Below are positions 7,711-16,012 of a stretch of 43,151 bases of DNA, in pieces. The stretch is from DASUZB01 sp035535495 (GTDB lineage Bacteria > Actinomycetota > CALGFH01), in contig DATLQA010000286.1 in assembly GCA_035535495.1 (NCBI GenBank), positions 1 through 43,151 of the forward strand, given 5' to 3'. The notes under the pieces were generated by a model. That model searched no databases. It saw only the letters and a program-made list of their open reading frames with translations, and had not been told where the DNA came from. The position numbers were made by a program, and so were the translations under genes. Within the stretch, counting starts at the first letter, position 1, and every line of letters begins with the position of its first letter.

Positions 7711-10374
7711 TCAGAAGCGGTTGTTCAGACCGCGCAGGTTCTCGGTGACGATCCGGGTGCGGGGATGGTCGGGGCCGTAGACGGTCTGGAAGATCCGCAA
7801 CGCCCGCTCGTAGCTGGCGCGCGCGCCGGCGGTGTCCCCCGACTGCTGCAGCACGTAGCCGAGGTTGTTGATCCGGAGCGCGACGTTGGGGTGGTCGGGG
7901 CCGTACACGGCCTCGTCGATCCGCAACGCCCGCTCGTAGTTGGCTCTGGCGTGGGCCAGGTCCCCCGACTCGCGCAGCACCCTGCCGAGGTTGTTGAGGT
8001 CGACGGCGACGCGCGGGTGGTCGGGGCCGTACACCGCCTCGTCGATCCGCAACGCCCGCTCGAGATGCGCCTTTGCACCGGCCAGGTCACCCAGCTGGCG
8101 CAGCACGTCGCCGAGGTTGTTCACGCGCAGCGCGACGCTGGGGTGGTCGGGGCCGTAGACGGCCTCGTCGATCCGCAACGCCCGCTTCAGATGCGCCTTG
8201 GCACCGGCCAGGTCACCCTGCTCGCGCAGCACCGTGCCGAGGTTGTTGATGTCGACGGCGACGGTGGGATGGTCGGGGCCGTAGGCGGCCTCGTCGATCA
8301 GCAGCGCCCGCTCGAGCAGGGTGCGGGCCCGGGCCAGCTCGCCCAGGTCCTGCAGCACGCTGCCGAGGTTGTTGACGTCGCGGGCGACCTCGGGGTGACC
8401 GGGGCCGAAGGTGGCCTCGTCGATCCGCAGGGCCCGCTCGAGCAGCGCGCGGGCGCCGGCCAGGTCACCCAGCGCCCGCATCACCTCGCCGAGGTCGTTG
8501 ACCCGGACGGCGACGTTGGGATCGTCCGGGCCGTAGGCGGCCTCGTCGATCCGCAGCGCCCGCTCGAAGTGGGCGCGGGCGCCGGCCAGGTCGCCCAGGT
8601 CCCGCAGCACGTCGCCGAGGTTGTTGACGTAGGTGGCGACGGTGGGGTGGTCGGGGCCGTAGATCGCCTCGGCGATGGCGAGTGCCCGCTCAAGGGCGTG
8701 CTGCGCCGCGGCGAACTCCGCCCGGCCGCGCAGGTAGACGCCGACCCGGTTGAGCAGGCGGCTGGTCTGCTCGGCCGCCACGTCCAGCCGGTCGGCATGG
8801 TCGGTGGTGGCCAGCGCGTGGCGCAGCAGCCGGGCACACGCCGGCCAGCTGGCCGGCTCGGTGACGTCGGCTGGGAAGCCGGCCGCCACCAGCTCGACAG
8901 CGGCCGCCGCCCACCATGGCTGGTCGTTGAGGCCGTCGCGGACCACCTCGCCGACCAGCCGGTGCAGCTTCAGGCCGTCGTGGTCGCGGCCGACCAGGGA
9001 AAGCCGGTACAGCGCCGCGCTGGCGGCGTCCAGGGCCGGCTCGTCGCCCACGGCGACGGCCAGCTCCGGCGGCAGCACCTCCGGCTCGGCGGCGAGCAGG
9101 CCCGAAGGGATCGGCCCGGAGCCGAGGAACGCACACAGGCGCAGCAGGTCCACCGTGGCCTGCTCGCCGGCGAGCCGATCGAGGTCGAGCTCCAGGGTGG
9201 CCGCCACCGAGACCGGGAACGGTGCGGGTTGGCCGCGCGCCAGCAGCTCCGCCTGGGTGCGGCGGTAGCGGGCCAGGTACTCGGCCAGTGAGAGGTCGCT
9301 CTCCTCGAGGTGGGCGGCGGCCAGCTCCAGGGCCAACGGCAGCCCGCCAAGCTCCGAGGCCAGCGCCGAAGCCGGCTGGTGGTCGCCGCCGCCGGTGCGC
9401 TGCAGCAGGAACGCGGCGGCGTCGTCGGGGGCGAGCACGTCGACTGGGAGCCTGGCGGCGTGCCCGCCCCAACCCGCGTTGCGGGAGGTCAACAGCACCT
9501 GCCCCCCGCCAGACGGCCACAGGCCGACCAGGTCCTCAGGCTCCTCGGCGCTGTCGAACACCAGCAGCCAGCGGTCCCGGCGGGCCAGCTCGGCCAGGGC
9601 CGCGGCGGCCTGCTCGGGTTGCCCGGCCCGCGCGCCCAGCCCCATCCGCAGGGCGAGCTCGGCCAGGCCGCTGGTGGCCAGCAGCCGGGTCGCCGCGTCC
9701 ACCCACCAGACCAGGTCGTAGTCGGCGGCGTGGCGGTGAGCGTACTCCAGGGCCAGCTGGCTCTTGCCGACCCCGCCCGGTCCGTGGGCGGCCACCGCCG
9801 CCTCCCCGATCAGCCGCTGTTCGAGCTCGTCCAGCAGGTCGGCACGGCCGGTGAACTGGGGGTTGCGGGGCGCCAGATTGGAGATCGACGGGCCCGGCCC
9901 GGGGAACGGCGGCTGCACCCCCAGCCCGACCGGCGCGGCCACCGCCTGGAGCAGCGGCGCGGCCTCCGGGCGGCCGGGCTGCCCCTGCCGGACTCCGGCC
10001 AGCAGCCGCTCGGTCGCCTCGGGCTCGGCCAGGCCGACCAGGTCCACATACCCGCAGTCGGCCAGCGACGTCGGCGGGTCACCGTCGGCCACCCGGACCG
10101 GGACCAGCAGTCCCCGCTCCCCCGCTGGATCCCTTGCGACGATCGGCCGCCACGGCGCCTCGCCGAGCCGCGATGCCAGGTAGGCCGGCGAGAGCACCGC
10201 CACCAGCCGCGCCGCCTCCGCGATGGCCTGCTGCATCTGGGCGGCCAGGTCGCCGCCGAGCTGGACGTCCCAAGCCTGCAACCTGGTCGCGTAGCCGGCG
10301 ACCTCCAGCTGCCAGGCGATCCACTCCGCCCAGGCGTTGTCCGCCCAGGCATAGCTGATCAGGAACTCGAGCAC
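7711..10374 (-). CDS. TIR–NB-ARC–TPR STAND protein (candidate defence/signalling ATPase)
   Basis: 887 aa from the GTG at 10374. A TTG 6 nt earlier is an alternative, with AGGGGGG upstream, and the frame stays open to 10524 but the extra residues look non-coding. N-terminal TIR domain (1-125): FLISYAWADNAWAEWIAW, RLQAWD, VAVLSPAYLASRLGEAPW. NB-ARC (about 170-430): P-loop GPGGVGKS at 198-205, kinase-2 RWLLVFDSAEE, VLLTSRN, and GLPLALELAA. C-terminal: eight kinesin-light-chain-type TPRs of 42 residues (YGPDHPxVAxxxNNLG). STAND proteins oligomerise when a ligand binds the repeats, which would activate the TIR. Pro74 occupies the place before Trp where TIR NADases usually have their catalytic Glu, and Glu72 is two residues off. 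The same architecture occurs in FxsT of FxSxx-COOH peptide systems, but no peptide or radical SAM partner is present. Confidence 0.9.
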   Translation of the reverse strand: MLEFLISYAWADNAWAEWIAWQLEVAGYATRLQAWDVQLGGDLAAQMQQAIAEAARLVAVLSPAYLASRLGEAPWRPIVARDPAGERGLLVPVRVADGDPPTSLADCGYVDLVGLAEPEATERLLAGVRQGQPGRPEAAPLLQAVAAPVGLGVQPPFPGPGPSISNLAPRNPQFTGRADLLDELEQRLIGEAAVAAHGPGGVGKSQLALEYAHRHAADYDLVWWVDAATRLLATSGLAELALRMGLGARAGQPEQAAAALAELARRDRWLLVFDSAEEPEDLVGLWPSGGGQVLLTSRNAGWGGHAARLPVDVLAPDDAAAFLLQRTGGGDHQPASALASELGGLPLALELAAAHLEESDLSLAEYLARYRRTQAELLARGQPAPFPVSVAATLELDLDRLAGEQATVDLLRLCAFLGSGPIPSGLLAAEPEVLPPELAVAVGDEPALDAASAALYRLSLVGRDHDGLKLHRLVGEVVRDGLNDQPWWAAAAVELVAAGFPADVTEPASWPACARLLRHALATTDHADRLDVAAEQTSRLLNRVGVYLRGRAEFAAAQHALERALAIAEAIYGPDHPTVATYVNNLGDVLRDLGDLAGARAHFERALRIDEAAYGPDDPNVAVRVNDLGEVMRALGDLAGARALLERALRIDEATFGPGHPEVARDVNNLGSVLQDLGELARARTLLERALLIDEAAYGPDHPTVAVDINNLGTVLREQGDLAGAKAHLKRALRIDEAVYGPDHPSVALRVNNLGDVLRQLGDLAGAKAHLERALRIDEAVYGPDHPRVAVDLNNLGRVLRESGDLAHARANYERALRIDEAVYGPDHPNVALRINNLGYVLQQSGDTAGARASYERALRIFQTVYGPDHPRTRIVTENLRGLNNRF
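7740..8700 (-). repeat. 126-bp tandem DNA repeats encoding TPRs
   Basis: The 3' third of the STAND gene is built of about eight tandem 126-bp units (42 codons). The core NNLG-coding stretch (CGAGGTTGTT on the plus strand) recurs every 126 bp at about 7860, 7986, 8112, 8238, 8364, 8490 and 8616. Neighbouring units are nearly identical over 40-60 bp, so the array can expand or contract by recombination. This is coding, not a CRISPR or satellite. Confidence 0.9.
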
Positions 10375-10590
10375 CGGCAAATCGCCGCCCCCCCTGCGCG
10401 CCCAACGCGCCGACCTCACCCAGGGCTCCACAATGCTCTCCAGCGTGCGTCGCCGAAGCTGCCCCGAGGCCCCCTCTCCCCCATGGCAGTCTGACCTGCC
10501 ATGGCAGCGCCTGCCAATAGTCAAGGTAGGCGGTCGGTTCGGGACCGTTCGGGCTGGCCTGGCGCTGGGGCCCGGACTGACCGGCTCTGC

Positions 10591-11568
10591 CTATACGCCC
10601 GACCCGACCGAGGCCAGGCGGGTGATGACCAGCTCGATGAGGAGCCGGTTGGGCAGGGTGCCGTTGCGGACGTCGGCGTCCGCCTGGGCGAGCAGGTCAA
10701 GTCCGCGGCGCAGGTCGTCGGGGCGGAACTTGCGAGCCTGGCGGCGGGCCCGCTCGACCTGCCAGTCGCGCACGCCGCCGCCGAGGACCTGGGCCACCTG
10801 GCTGGCCGAGGAGCCAGGATGGTCGTTCACCCGCAGCAGCAGCCGGAGCTGCCTGGCCAGCATGGCGAGCAGTCCGAGGACGTCCTCGCCCTGGCCGAGC
10901 AGGGAGTCAAGGTGCCCGAGCGCGGTGGCGGCGTTGCCAGCGAAGACCGCATCGGTCAGCTCGAACACGCCCCGGTCGGCCGTCTGGCTGAGGAACTCGG
11001 CGACGTGCCCGGTGTTGAGCGTGGTGGGCGGCGGGACGGCAACGTGCAGCTTGGCCACGGCCCCGGCGAGGTCGCGCAGGTCGTGGCCAACCGTGTCGAG
11101 CAGGGCGGCGATGGCCGCCTGGTCGGCCTGGCGGCCGAGCCGGCGCACCTCCGACCGCAGCCAACTCGACCGCTCCGCCGGCTTGAGCCGGGCGGCCTGC
11201 TTGACGCGGGCATGCTCCTGCAGCTGGTTGAAGAACTTGCCCTGGCGTCCCGCGGCGGCCGCCCGCAGCACCAGCACCGTGCCGGGGCCCGGGTCGCGCG
11301 CGACCGCCAGCACCGCGTCCCTGGCGGCCGCGTCGAGGGATTCGGCGTCCTGGATCACCACCACCCTGCCGCCGCCAAACAGCGGCGGGGTGGCGAGGTC
11401 CATGGCGAACCCGTCGGGCAGGGCGCCGGCACGCACCTCTTCCACGGTGGTCTGGTCGCCGAGCTCCTCCACGGCGACCGTGACCGCCTCGGCCACCGCC
11501 CGCTCGCCGAGCAGCTCCTCCTCCCCCATCACCAAGGTGACCGGGGCGAACCCGTCTCGTGCGGCCAT
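10591..11568 (-). CDS. holA: DNA polymerase III subunit delta
   Basis: 325 aa. It opens the beta clamp within the clamp-loader complex. The N-terminal part, PVTLVMGEEELLGERAVAEAV, is the degenerate AAA+ start of delta. It continues with FGGGRVVVIQDAE, the LKPAERSSWLRSEVRRLG linker, and the C-terminal collar domain ending NRLLIELVITRLA. Length and order match HolA. It lies 46 nt downstream of comEC, the standard comEA–comEC–holA arrangement. Normally rpsT follows divergently; here several foreign-looking genes separate the two. Confidence 0.93.
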   Translation of the reverse strand: MAARDGFAPVTLVMGEEELLGERAVAEAVTVAVEELGDQTTVEEVRAGALPDGFAMDLATPPLFGGGRVVVIQDAESLDAAARDAVLAVARDPGPGTVLVLRAAAAGRQGKFFNQLQEHARVKQAARLKPAERSSWLRSEVRRLGRQADQAAIAALLDTVGHDLRDLAGAVAKLHVAVPPPTTLNTGHVAEFLSQTADRGVFELTDAVFAGNAATALGHLDSLLGQGEDVLGLLAMLARQLRLLLRVNDHPGSSASQVAQVLGGGVRDWQVERARRQARKFRPDDLRRGLDLLAQADADVRNGTLPNRLLIELVITRLASVGSGV

Positions 11569-11614
11569 GGCGCTACTCTACAGAAACGGTCGGTGGCCCT
11601 CCGCCGGTTGGAGG

Positions 11615-13195
11615 CTACCGGCCTGGCGCGTCAAGTGACTGACGGGCGTCGAGGGTGCGTGCCCGGTGGCGGGCGAGCGCCAAGGCGGCGGCGACGGCGA
11701 GCGCCGGGGCCGCACGCGCCGGGCCGGTCAGTGGCATGGCCGTGCCGGGCAGCCTGCCGGCCCAGCGGGCGACCGCGATCAGGGCGGCCAGGAACGGCTC
11801 GGCGAGGTGGCAGGCGAGCACGGCCACCGGTGGTGCCACCGGCGCGGCCAAGGCGGCGAGCACGCCGAGCAGCATCGGCCCGGTCGCCAGTGGCAACGCC
11901 AGCACGTTGGCGGGCAGGCCGGCAAGGGACCCCTCGCCGAGCGAAAGCGCCACCACGGGCGCGGCACCGGCCTGCGCGCCGAGGGTCACGCCGACGGCCA
12001 GCCGGGCCTTGGCCGGCAGCGAACCAGGCAGGGCCCTGGCGGCCAGCGGCCCGACCCAGAGCACCCCGGCGGTCGCCGCGACCGACAGCTGGAAGCCGAG
12101 CGCCTCGGCCAGCCCCGGGTCGGCCAGCAGCAGCAGGGCCACCGCCAGGCAGAGCGCTCGCCGGCCGCCCGGACCGCGCCCGCTGGCCACCCCGGCCAGC
12201 ACCAGCCAGGCCATGACCCCGGCGCGCAGGACGCTCGGCTCCCAACGGGTGAGGACCACGAACCCGAGCACCATGAGGACGCCGAGGCAGGCCAGTACGG
12301 GACGCCCCAGGCCGAGCAGCGCGGCCAGGCCGAGACCGGCGCCGAGGACGACCGCCAGGTTCGAGCCGCTGACGGCCACCAGGTGCCCGAGCCCGGCCGC
12401 CCGGAACGCCGCCTGCAGGTCGGGCGGCATCCCGGAGGTGTCGCCGAGCGCCATGCCGCGCAGCAGCCCGGCCCGCTCGGCGGGGAGGCTGGCCGCAGCC
12501 TGCCGTCGCATGCCCGCCCGGATGACGTCGCTCCCGCGCAGCGGGCCGGGAGCGGGCCGCGCCAGCGCCAGCACGACCGGCCGGCGGAGCACGGCCGGCG
12601 GCGCCCGTCCCAGGCGGCTGCTCCGTCGCGCCCGTGCCGGCAGCGCTCCCAGCCGGAGCCGGTCGCCGACGCCGAGCCGCCCGGCGGCGTCGGGCAGGAA
12701 CACCGTGGCCCGCTCCCTGGTCCGCCACGCCGTCCCACCGGCCTCGACCCTCCGCACCGAGAGCACCACCTGCCGTGCGCCGAAGCGGCTGGCGCCCGGT
12801 TCCTCGGCGATGGTCGCGTCGACCACCACCGCGGCCCGTCCGGCCAGGCGGGGCAGCAGCGCGGCACGCAACCCGGCCACCCGCAACCCGGCGACCGCGC
12901 CACCGGCACCCGCCAGGGCGACCAGCACCAGCCCGCCCGCCAGCAACGGCCGCCGCCTGGCGAGCCGGCGCCCGCCGACGAGCAGCACGGCCGCCAGGCC
13001 GGTCACGCCGCCGAGCAGCACCGGCCCAACCGGCGGCCGGCCGAGCCAGGCGACCGCCCCACCCGCGGTCACCCCCAGCGCCACCGCCACCGCCAGCGCG
13101 ACCCCGTCCGGATCCGGATCCCGCCGCACCACCCGCACCGCCAGCGGTCCGGTCCCAGGGCCCGCGGCCGGGCCGGGACGGCCCGGCCTGGTCAT
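11615..13195 (-). CDS. comEC: ComEC/Rec2 competence channel, short form without metallo-beta-lactamase domain
   Basis: 526 aa from the ATG at 13195, which overlaps the comEA stop by 4 nt (ATGA). The frame is open to 13873, but that part lies over comEA and is not plausible protein. It begins with TM helices and a DUF4131/OB-like region (AGRAAVVVDATIAEEPG). The competence domain signature follows, GLGHLVAVSGSNLAVVLG, and a long set of TM helices (RWEPSVLRAGVMAWLVLAGV, ALGFQLSVAATAGVLW). It should form the inner-membrane pore for single-stranded DNA uptake. The C-terminal beta-lactamase-like nuclease domain of long ComEC proteins is absent; the protein ends about 20 residues after the last TM. 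Confidence 0.92.
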   Translation of the reverse strand: MTRPGRPGPAAGPGTGPLAVRVVRRDPDPDGVALAVAVALGVTAGGAVAWLGRPPVGPVLLGGVTGLAAVLLVGGRRLARRRPLLAGGLVLVALAGAGGAVAGLRVAGLRAALLPRLAGRAAVVVDATIAEEPGASRFGARQVVLSVRRVEAGGTAWRTRERATVFLPDAAGRLGVGDRLRLGALPARARRSSRLGRAPPAVLRRPVVLALARPAPGPLRGSDVIRAGMRRQAAASLPAERAGLLRGMALGDTSGMPPDLQAAFRAAGLGHLVAVSGSNLAVVLGAGLGLAALLGLGRPVLACLGVLMVLGFVVLTRWEPSVLRAGVMAWLVLAGVASGRGPGGRRALCLAVALLLLADPGLAEALGFQLSVAATAGVLWVGPLAARALPGSLPAKARLAVGVTLGAQAGAAPVVALSLGEGSLAGLPANVLALPLATGPMLLGVLAALAAPVAPPVAVLACHLAEPFLAALIAVARWAGRLPGTAMPLTGPARAAPALAVAAALALARHRARTLDARQSLDAPGR

Positions 13196-13911
13196 CCGAC
13201 CGCCACCAGGTCTTTGAGCTGGGCGAAGCGGCGTTCGCCGATGCCGTCGACCTGGCGGAGCTCCTCGACGGAGCGGAACGGGTGCGCGTCGCGGTACGCG
13301 ACGATGCGGGCGGCGGTCACCTCGCCGACCCCGGGCAGGGCTTCGAGCTGCTCGGTGGTGGCGGTGTTCAGGTCGACCGGGGCACCCGTCGCGGCGGCGA
13401 CCGGGCCGGGGCCGGGCAGGCCTGGTGACGGCGGCACGGGACGCTCGCCGCGTGCGGGAACCCGGATCTGCTCGCCGTCGACCAGCTTGCGGGCCAGGTT
13501 GACGGAGTCGAGGTCGGCACCTGCGGTGGCGCCGCCCGCGGCGGTGATGGCGTCCATCACCCGGCTGCCCCGTGGCAGGCGGAAAACGCCGGGACGGCGC
13601 ACCCGACCGGTGAGGTGCACGGCGACCGTGCCGGTCGCGGGCGTGTCCGCCGCCGCGCCGGCGTCGATCTTCGGGAGGCCGGCGCCGTCCGCGCGGCTGC
13701 CTTCGGCAGGGACGCTCCCTCCACCAGGATCCGGACCGGCCGCGCCAGCCGGGCTGGGGGTGCCGCGGAGCCAGAGCACGGCCGCGGCGGCGAGGGCGAC
13801 CAGGGCGACCAATGCGACCGCGACGCTCTGGCGGCCGGCGCCGGCGAGCATCCCGGTCAGGCGCGCTCGCCACGACGCCTCGGGCAGCACGAACGGAGGT
13901 GGAGGTGGCAT
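13192..13911 (-). CDS. comEA: ComEA-type DNA receptor (TM–SLBB–helix-hairpin-helix)
   Basis: 239 aa from the ATG at 13911, chosen because GGAGGA precedes it. An upstream GTG at 14052 would cross a 14-bp tandem duplication and adds non-conserved residues. Order: short cytoplasmic start, TM helix (about 29-48), Pro/Gly-rich linker, SLBB domain (VHLTGRVRRPGVFRLPRGSRVMDAITAAGG), second linker, and a tandem HhH domain (VDLNTATTEQLEALPGVGEVTAARIVAYRDAHPFRSVEEL). It binds incoming double-stranded DNA outside the membrane and hands it to ComEC, with which it is translationally coupled. Confidence 0.93.
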   Translation of the reverse strand: MPPPPPFVLPEASWRARLTGMLAGAGRQSVAVALVALVALAAAAVLWLRGTPSPAGAAGPDPGGGSVPAEGSRADGAGLPKIDAGAAADTPATGTVAVHLTGRVRRPGVFRLPRGSRVMDAITAAGGATAGADLDSVNLARKLVDGEQIRVPARGERPVPPSPGLPGPGPVAAATGAPVDLNTATTEQLEALPGVGEVTAARIVAYRDAHPFRSVEELRQVDGIGERRFAQLKDLVAVG

Positions 13912-14390
13912 CGCGTCCTCCCAGCGGAACCGGGCCGGTTCGTCCGGCGCCGGTGCGGTCAGGGCCGCCCGGTCAGGGCCGCCCGGAACGTAGCCGCTCC
14001 GGCGCTCCGCTTCGCCGCGCTGTCCACAGCCCCGGAACCCGCCGAGGACCACCGGCGGCTTGCCGGCCGGTCACCCGGCAGCCGCCAGGTGACCGGTTCG
14101 AGCCACCTGGACCGCTGCGGCGGCATGCCCCGATGTTCCACGATGGAGGGTATTCCGGTTTCAGCACGCAACGTACGATCAACCTAATCGGAAGGTCTTG
14201 CCTTTACCTCAACTACGGCGCAAACTCCACAAACCTAGAGCACCGGCGTTCTCGCCGGGCTTCTCGCACTCCGGGGCCGCGCCAGCCGACGGCGCGGACC
14301 ACAACGCAGCCGGCAGGGCGGGGAGCCCGGTCGAGCCGAGCCACCGGAGGGTCAGCCTCCTGGAAGCCGGCGGGCGGCGGAGCCGTCCGC
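13912..14390. other. Intergenic region upstream of comEA
   Basis: About 480 nt without a convincing gene. It should hold the comEA promoter on the minus strand. A stretch at 14150-14245 is clearly less GC-rich than its surroundings (for example TTGATCGTACGTTGC on the minus strand) and is the likeliest promoter zone, but no -35/-10 pair is good enough to name. Confidence 0.4.
13957..13984. repeat. 14-bp tandem duplication upstream of comEA
   Basis: GGTCAGGGCCGCCC occurs twice head to tail (13957-13970, 13971-13984). Its length is not a multiple of three, which argues against translation through it and supports the downstream comEA start at 13911. Confidence 0.8.
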
Positions 14391-14447
14391 GGCCCGGGCG
14401 CAGCCGTGTGGGGCGGGAGCCACCAGGCCCCCGCCCCAGCCCGGGCC
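14391..14447 (-). terminator. Nested GC-rich hairpin after the flavin oxidoreductase gene
   Basis: Two perfect 9-bp stems are nested: outer 14391-14399 with 14439-14447, inner 14409-14417 with 14430-14438, with a 12-nt loop and a 9-nt one-sided bulge. It starts 17 nt past the stop codon on the minus strand. There is no T-run, but position and strength fit a terminator. Confidence 0.55.
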
Positions 14448-14463
14448 CTTCCTCCCTTACGGT

Positions 14464-15846
14464 CTATGGCGCCGGCGGGATGTTGTGGTTGAGCCGGAAC
14501 AGGTTGGCCGGGTCGTAGCGGCGCTTGATCTCGACCAGCCGGTCCCAGGTCGGCCCCGGGTAGGCGTGGCGGAGGCGCGTCTCGCCCTCCTCGCCAAGGA
14601 AGCCGACGTACGCGCCGTCGTCGCCCTGGTGGAGGGCGGCGGCGAAGTCGCTGACCCAGGCCTCGCGGACCACCTTGTCGTCGGGCCCGTCGTAGAAGGC
14701 GGCGACGTTGGCCATGATCCGGCTCTGGCGATGGGCGAACGCGGTGGCGTCGACCGGCACCCGGGCCATCGCCCCGCCGAGGACCCGCAGCTGGGCGACG
14801 CGGAGCATCGCGTCGGACGCCAGCAGGTACTCGATGATGGTCGCGGCCGCGGCGGTGTCGACCCGGTCGAGGAACATCGTCCGGCCCACCGCGGTCGGGT
14901 GGTATTCCTCCTCCTCCGGCGGGTAGATCTCCGGGTACGGCATCGGCTTGAGCATGTCGGCGATCGGCGTGGCCAGCGCGCGGAACGGGGCGAGGGCGCG
15001 CTCGCCGTCCTCCGCCGGGCCGGCATGGACCAGCAGGGCCATGATCACGAGCTGGCCGTGGGCCTCGGCGGGCAGGAACGGCATCGGCGGTGCCACCATG
15101 ACGTTGGCGATGCCGGAGAGCTCCTCGGGGGCGGCCTCGGCTTCGGCCATGAACCGGGCGATGACCTCGGCGGTGGCCGGCAGGATCAGCATGCCGCCGG
15201 TGACCATGTCCACCGGGTGGAGCTGGAATTGCAGCCTGGTCGCCACGCCGAAGTTGCCGCCGCCGCCGCGGATCGCCCAGAACAGGTCGGGGTTGGTGTC
15301 GGCGTCGACGGGGAGGAGTTCGCCGTCGGCGGTCACCAGCTCGGCGGCGAGCAGGTTGTCGATCGTGAGGCCGTGCTTGCGGACCAGGTAGCCGACGCCG
15401 CCGGCCAGCGTGATCCCGCCGATCCCGACCGAGCCGGTGTCGCCGAACCCGGTCGCCAGGCCGTGGGCGGCCGCCGCGGTGGTGTACTCGCCCGCGGTCA
15501 GGCCGGTCTGGGCCCACGCGGTTCGGGCCTGCGGGTCGATGTCGAGCGCCCGCATGTCGGCCAGGTCGAGCACGATCCCCCCGTCGCTGACGCTGTGGCC
15601 GGCCGGGCTGTGGCCGCCGCTGCGGACGGCGAGCTCCAGCCCGGTCTCGCGGGCGAGCGAGACGATACGGGCGACCTCGGCGGCGTCGGCGGCGCGGACG
15701 ATGACCGCCGGCCGTCGCTCGAACCCCCCGTAGAAGAGGGTCCGCGCTTGGTCGTAGCCAGGGTCCTCCGGCGCGATCACCTGGCCGTCCAGGTCGGCGC
15801 GGAGCTTCGGGATCGACAGGGTGGAGTGGGAAGCTGAACTGGACAC
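14464..15846 (-). CDS. FAD-linked oxidoreductase, berberine-bridge-enzyme type (FAD_binding_4 + BBE)
   Basis: 460 aa from the GTG at 15846, chosen for the AAGGAG box 5 nt upstream. FAD domain: PAVIVRAADAAEVARIVSLARETGLELAVRSGGHSPAGHS. The His in SGGHS is the usual covalent FAD attachment site. The Cys of bicovalent family members is not seen in the matching region (GFGDTGSVGIGGITLAGGVGYL), so a single flavin link is likely. FWAIRGGGGNFG follows, and the BBE tail ends KRRYDPANLFRLNHNI. These oxidases act on sugars, alkaloids or natural-product intermediates; the substrate is unknown. It interrupts the usual leuS–comEA neighbourhood. An ECF42-like promoter lies about 65 nt upstream. Confidence 0.9.
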   Translation of the reverse strand: MSSSASHSTLSIPKLRADLDGQVIAPEDPGYDQARTLFYGGFERRPAVIVRAADAAEVARIVSLARETGLELAVRSGGHSPAGHSVSDGGIVLDLADMRALDIDPQARTAWAQTGLTAGEYTTAAAAHGLATGFGDTGSVGIGGITLAGGVGYLVRKHGLTIDNLLAAELVTADGELLPVDADTNPDLFWAIRGGGGNFGVATRLQFQLHPVDMVTGGMLILPATAEVIARFMAEAEAAPEELSGIANVMVAPPMPFLPAEAHGQLVIMALLVHAGPAEDGERALAPFRALATPIADMLKPMPYPEIYPPEEEEYHPTAVGRTMFLDRVDTAAAATIIEYLLASDAMLRVAQLRVLGGAMARVPVDATAFAHRQSRIMANVAAFYDGPDDKVVREAWVSDFAAALHQGDDGAYVGFLGEEGETRLRHAYPGPTWDRLVEIKRRYDPANLFRLNHNIPPAP

Positions 15847-15908
15847 GAGCGCTCCTTCGCAAGCGGGGTCGGGCGGTGGGCCGGCGCCGGTGGGGCGCCC
15901 CTCACCAG

Positions 15909-15941
15909 TAGGTCGGAGCGGCCGGCGACTCCTCGACATCC
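15909..15941 (-). promoter_or_regulatory. ECF-type promoter (TGTCGA-N17-CGAC) of the flavin oxidoreductase gene
   Basis: On the minus strand, TGTCGA (15938-15933), 17 nt, then CGAC (15915-15912). The flanking bases GGA before TGTCGA and CTA after CGAC(C) are shared with the element at 25286-25317, with identical spacing. From memory, TGTCGA with CGA(T/C) boxes is the promoter signature of ECF42 sigma factors. The predicted start near 15905 leaves a leader of about 60 nt. Confidence 0.65.
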
Positions 15942-16012
15942 GGCCCGCGGTGGGTCCCGCCGGCGGCGTCGAGCTGCCCGCCCCAAGGGTAGAGCCCGGC
16001 TGCGACAGCTGC

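Noticed and set aside
7740..8700. Regular repeats that could suggest a CRISPR array
   Set aside because: The 126-bp period is in-frame and encodes TPRs; there are no short repeats with unique spacers.
6445..9291. A 948-codon plus-strand frame with repeated GAVDGLVDPQRPL-like units
   Set aside because: The repeats are the reverse complement of the TPR units; it overlaps two convincing genes and has no independent motifs.
7711..10374. Assignment of the STAND protein as FxsT
   Set aside because: The domain order fits, but no FxsA peptide or FxsB radical SAM gene is in the window, and the TIR–NB-ARC–TPR build is shared by other families.
13196..13873. N-terminal extension of ComEC
   Set aside because: It lies over comEA in another frame and is Arg/Pro/Gly-rich; the ATG at 13195 overlaps the comEA stop as expected for a coupled pair.
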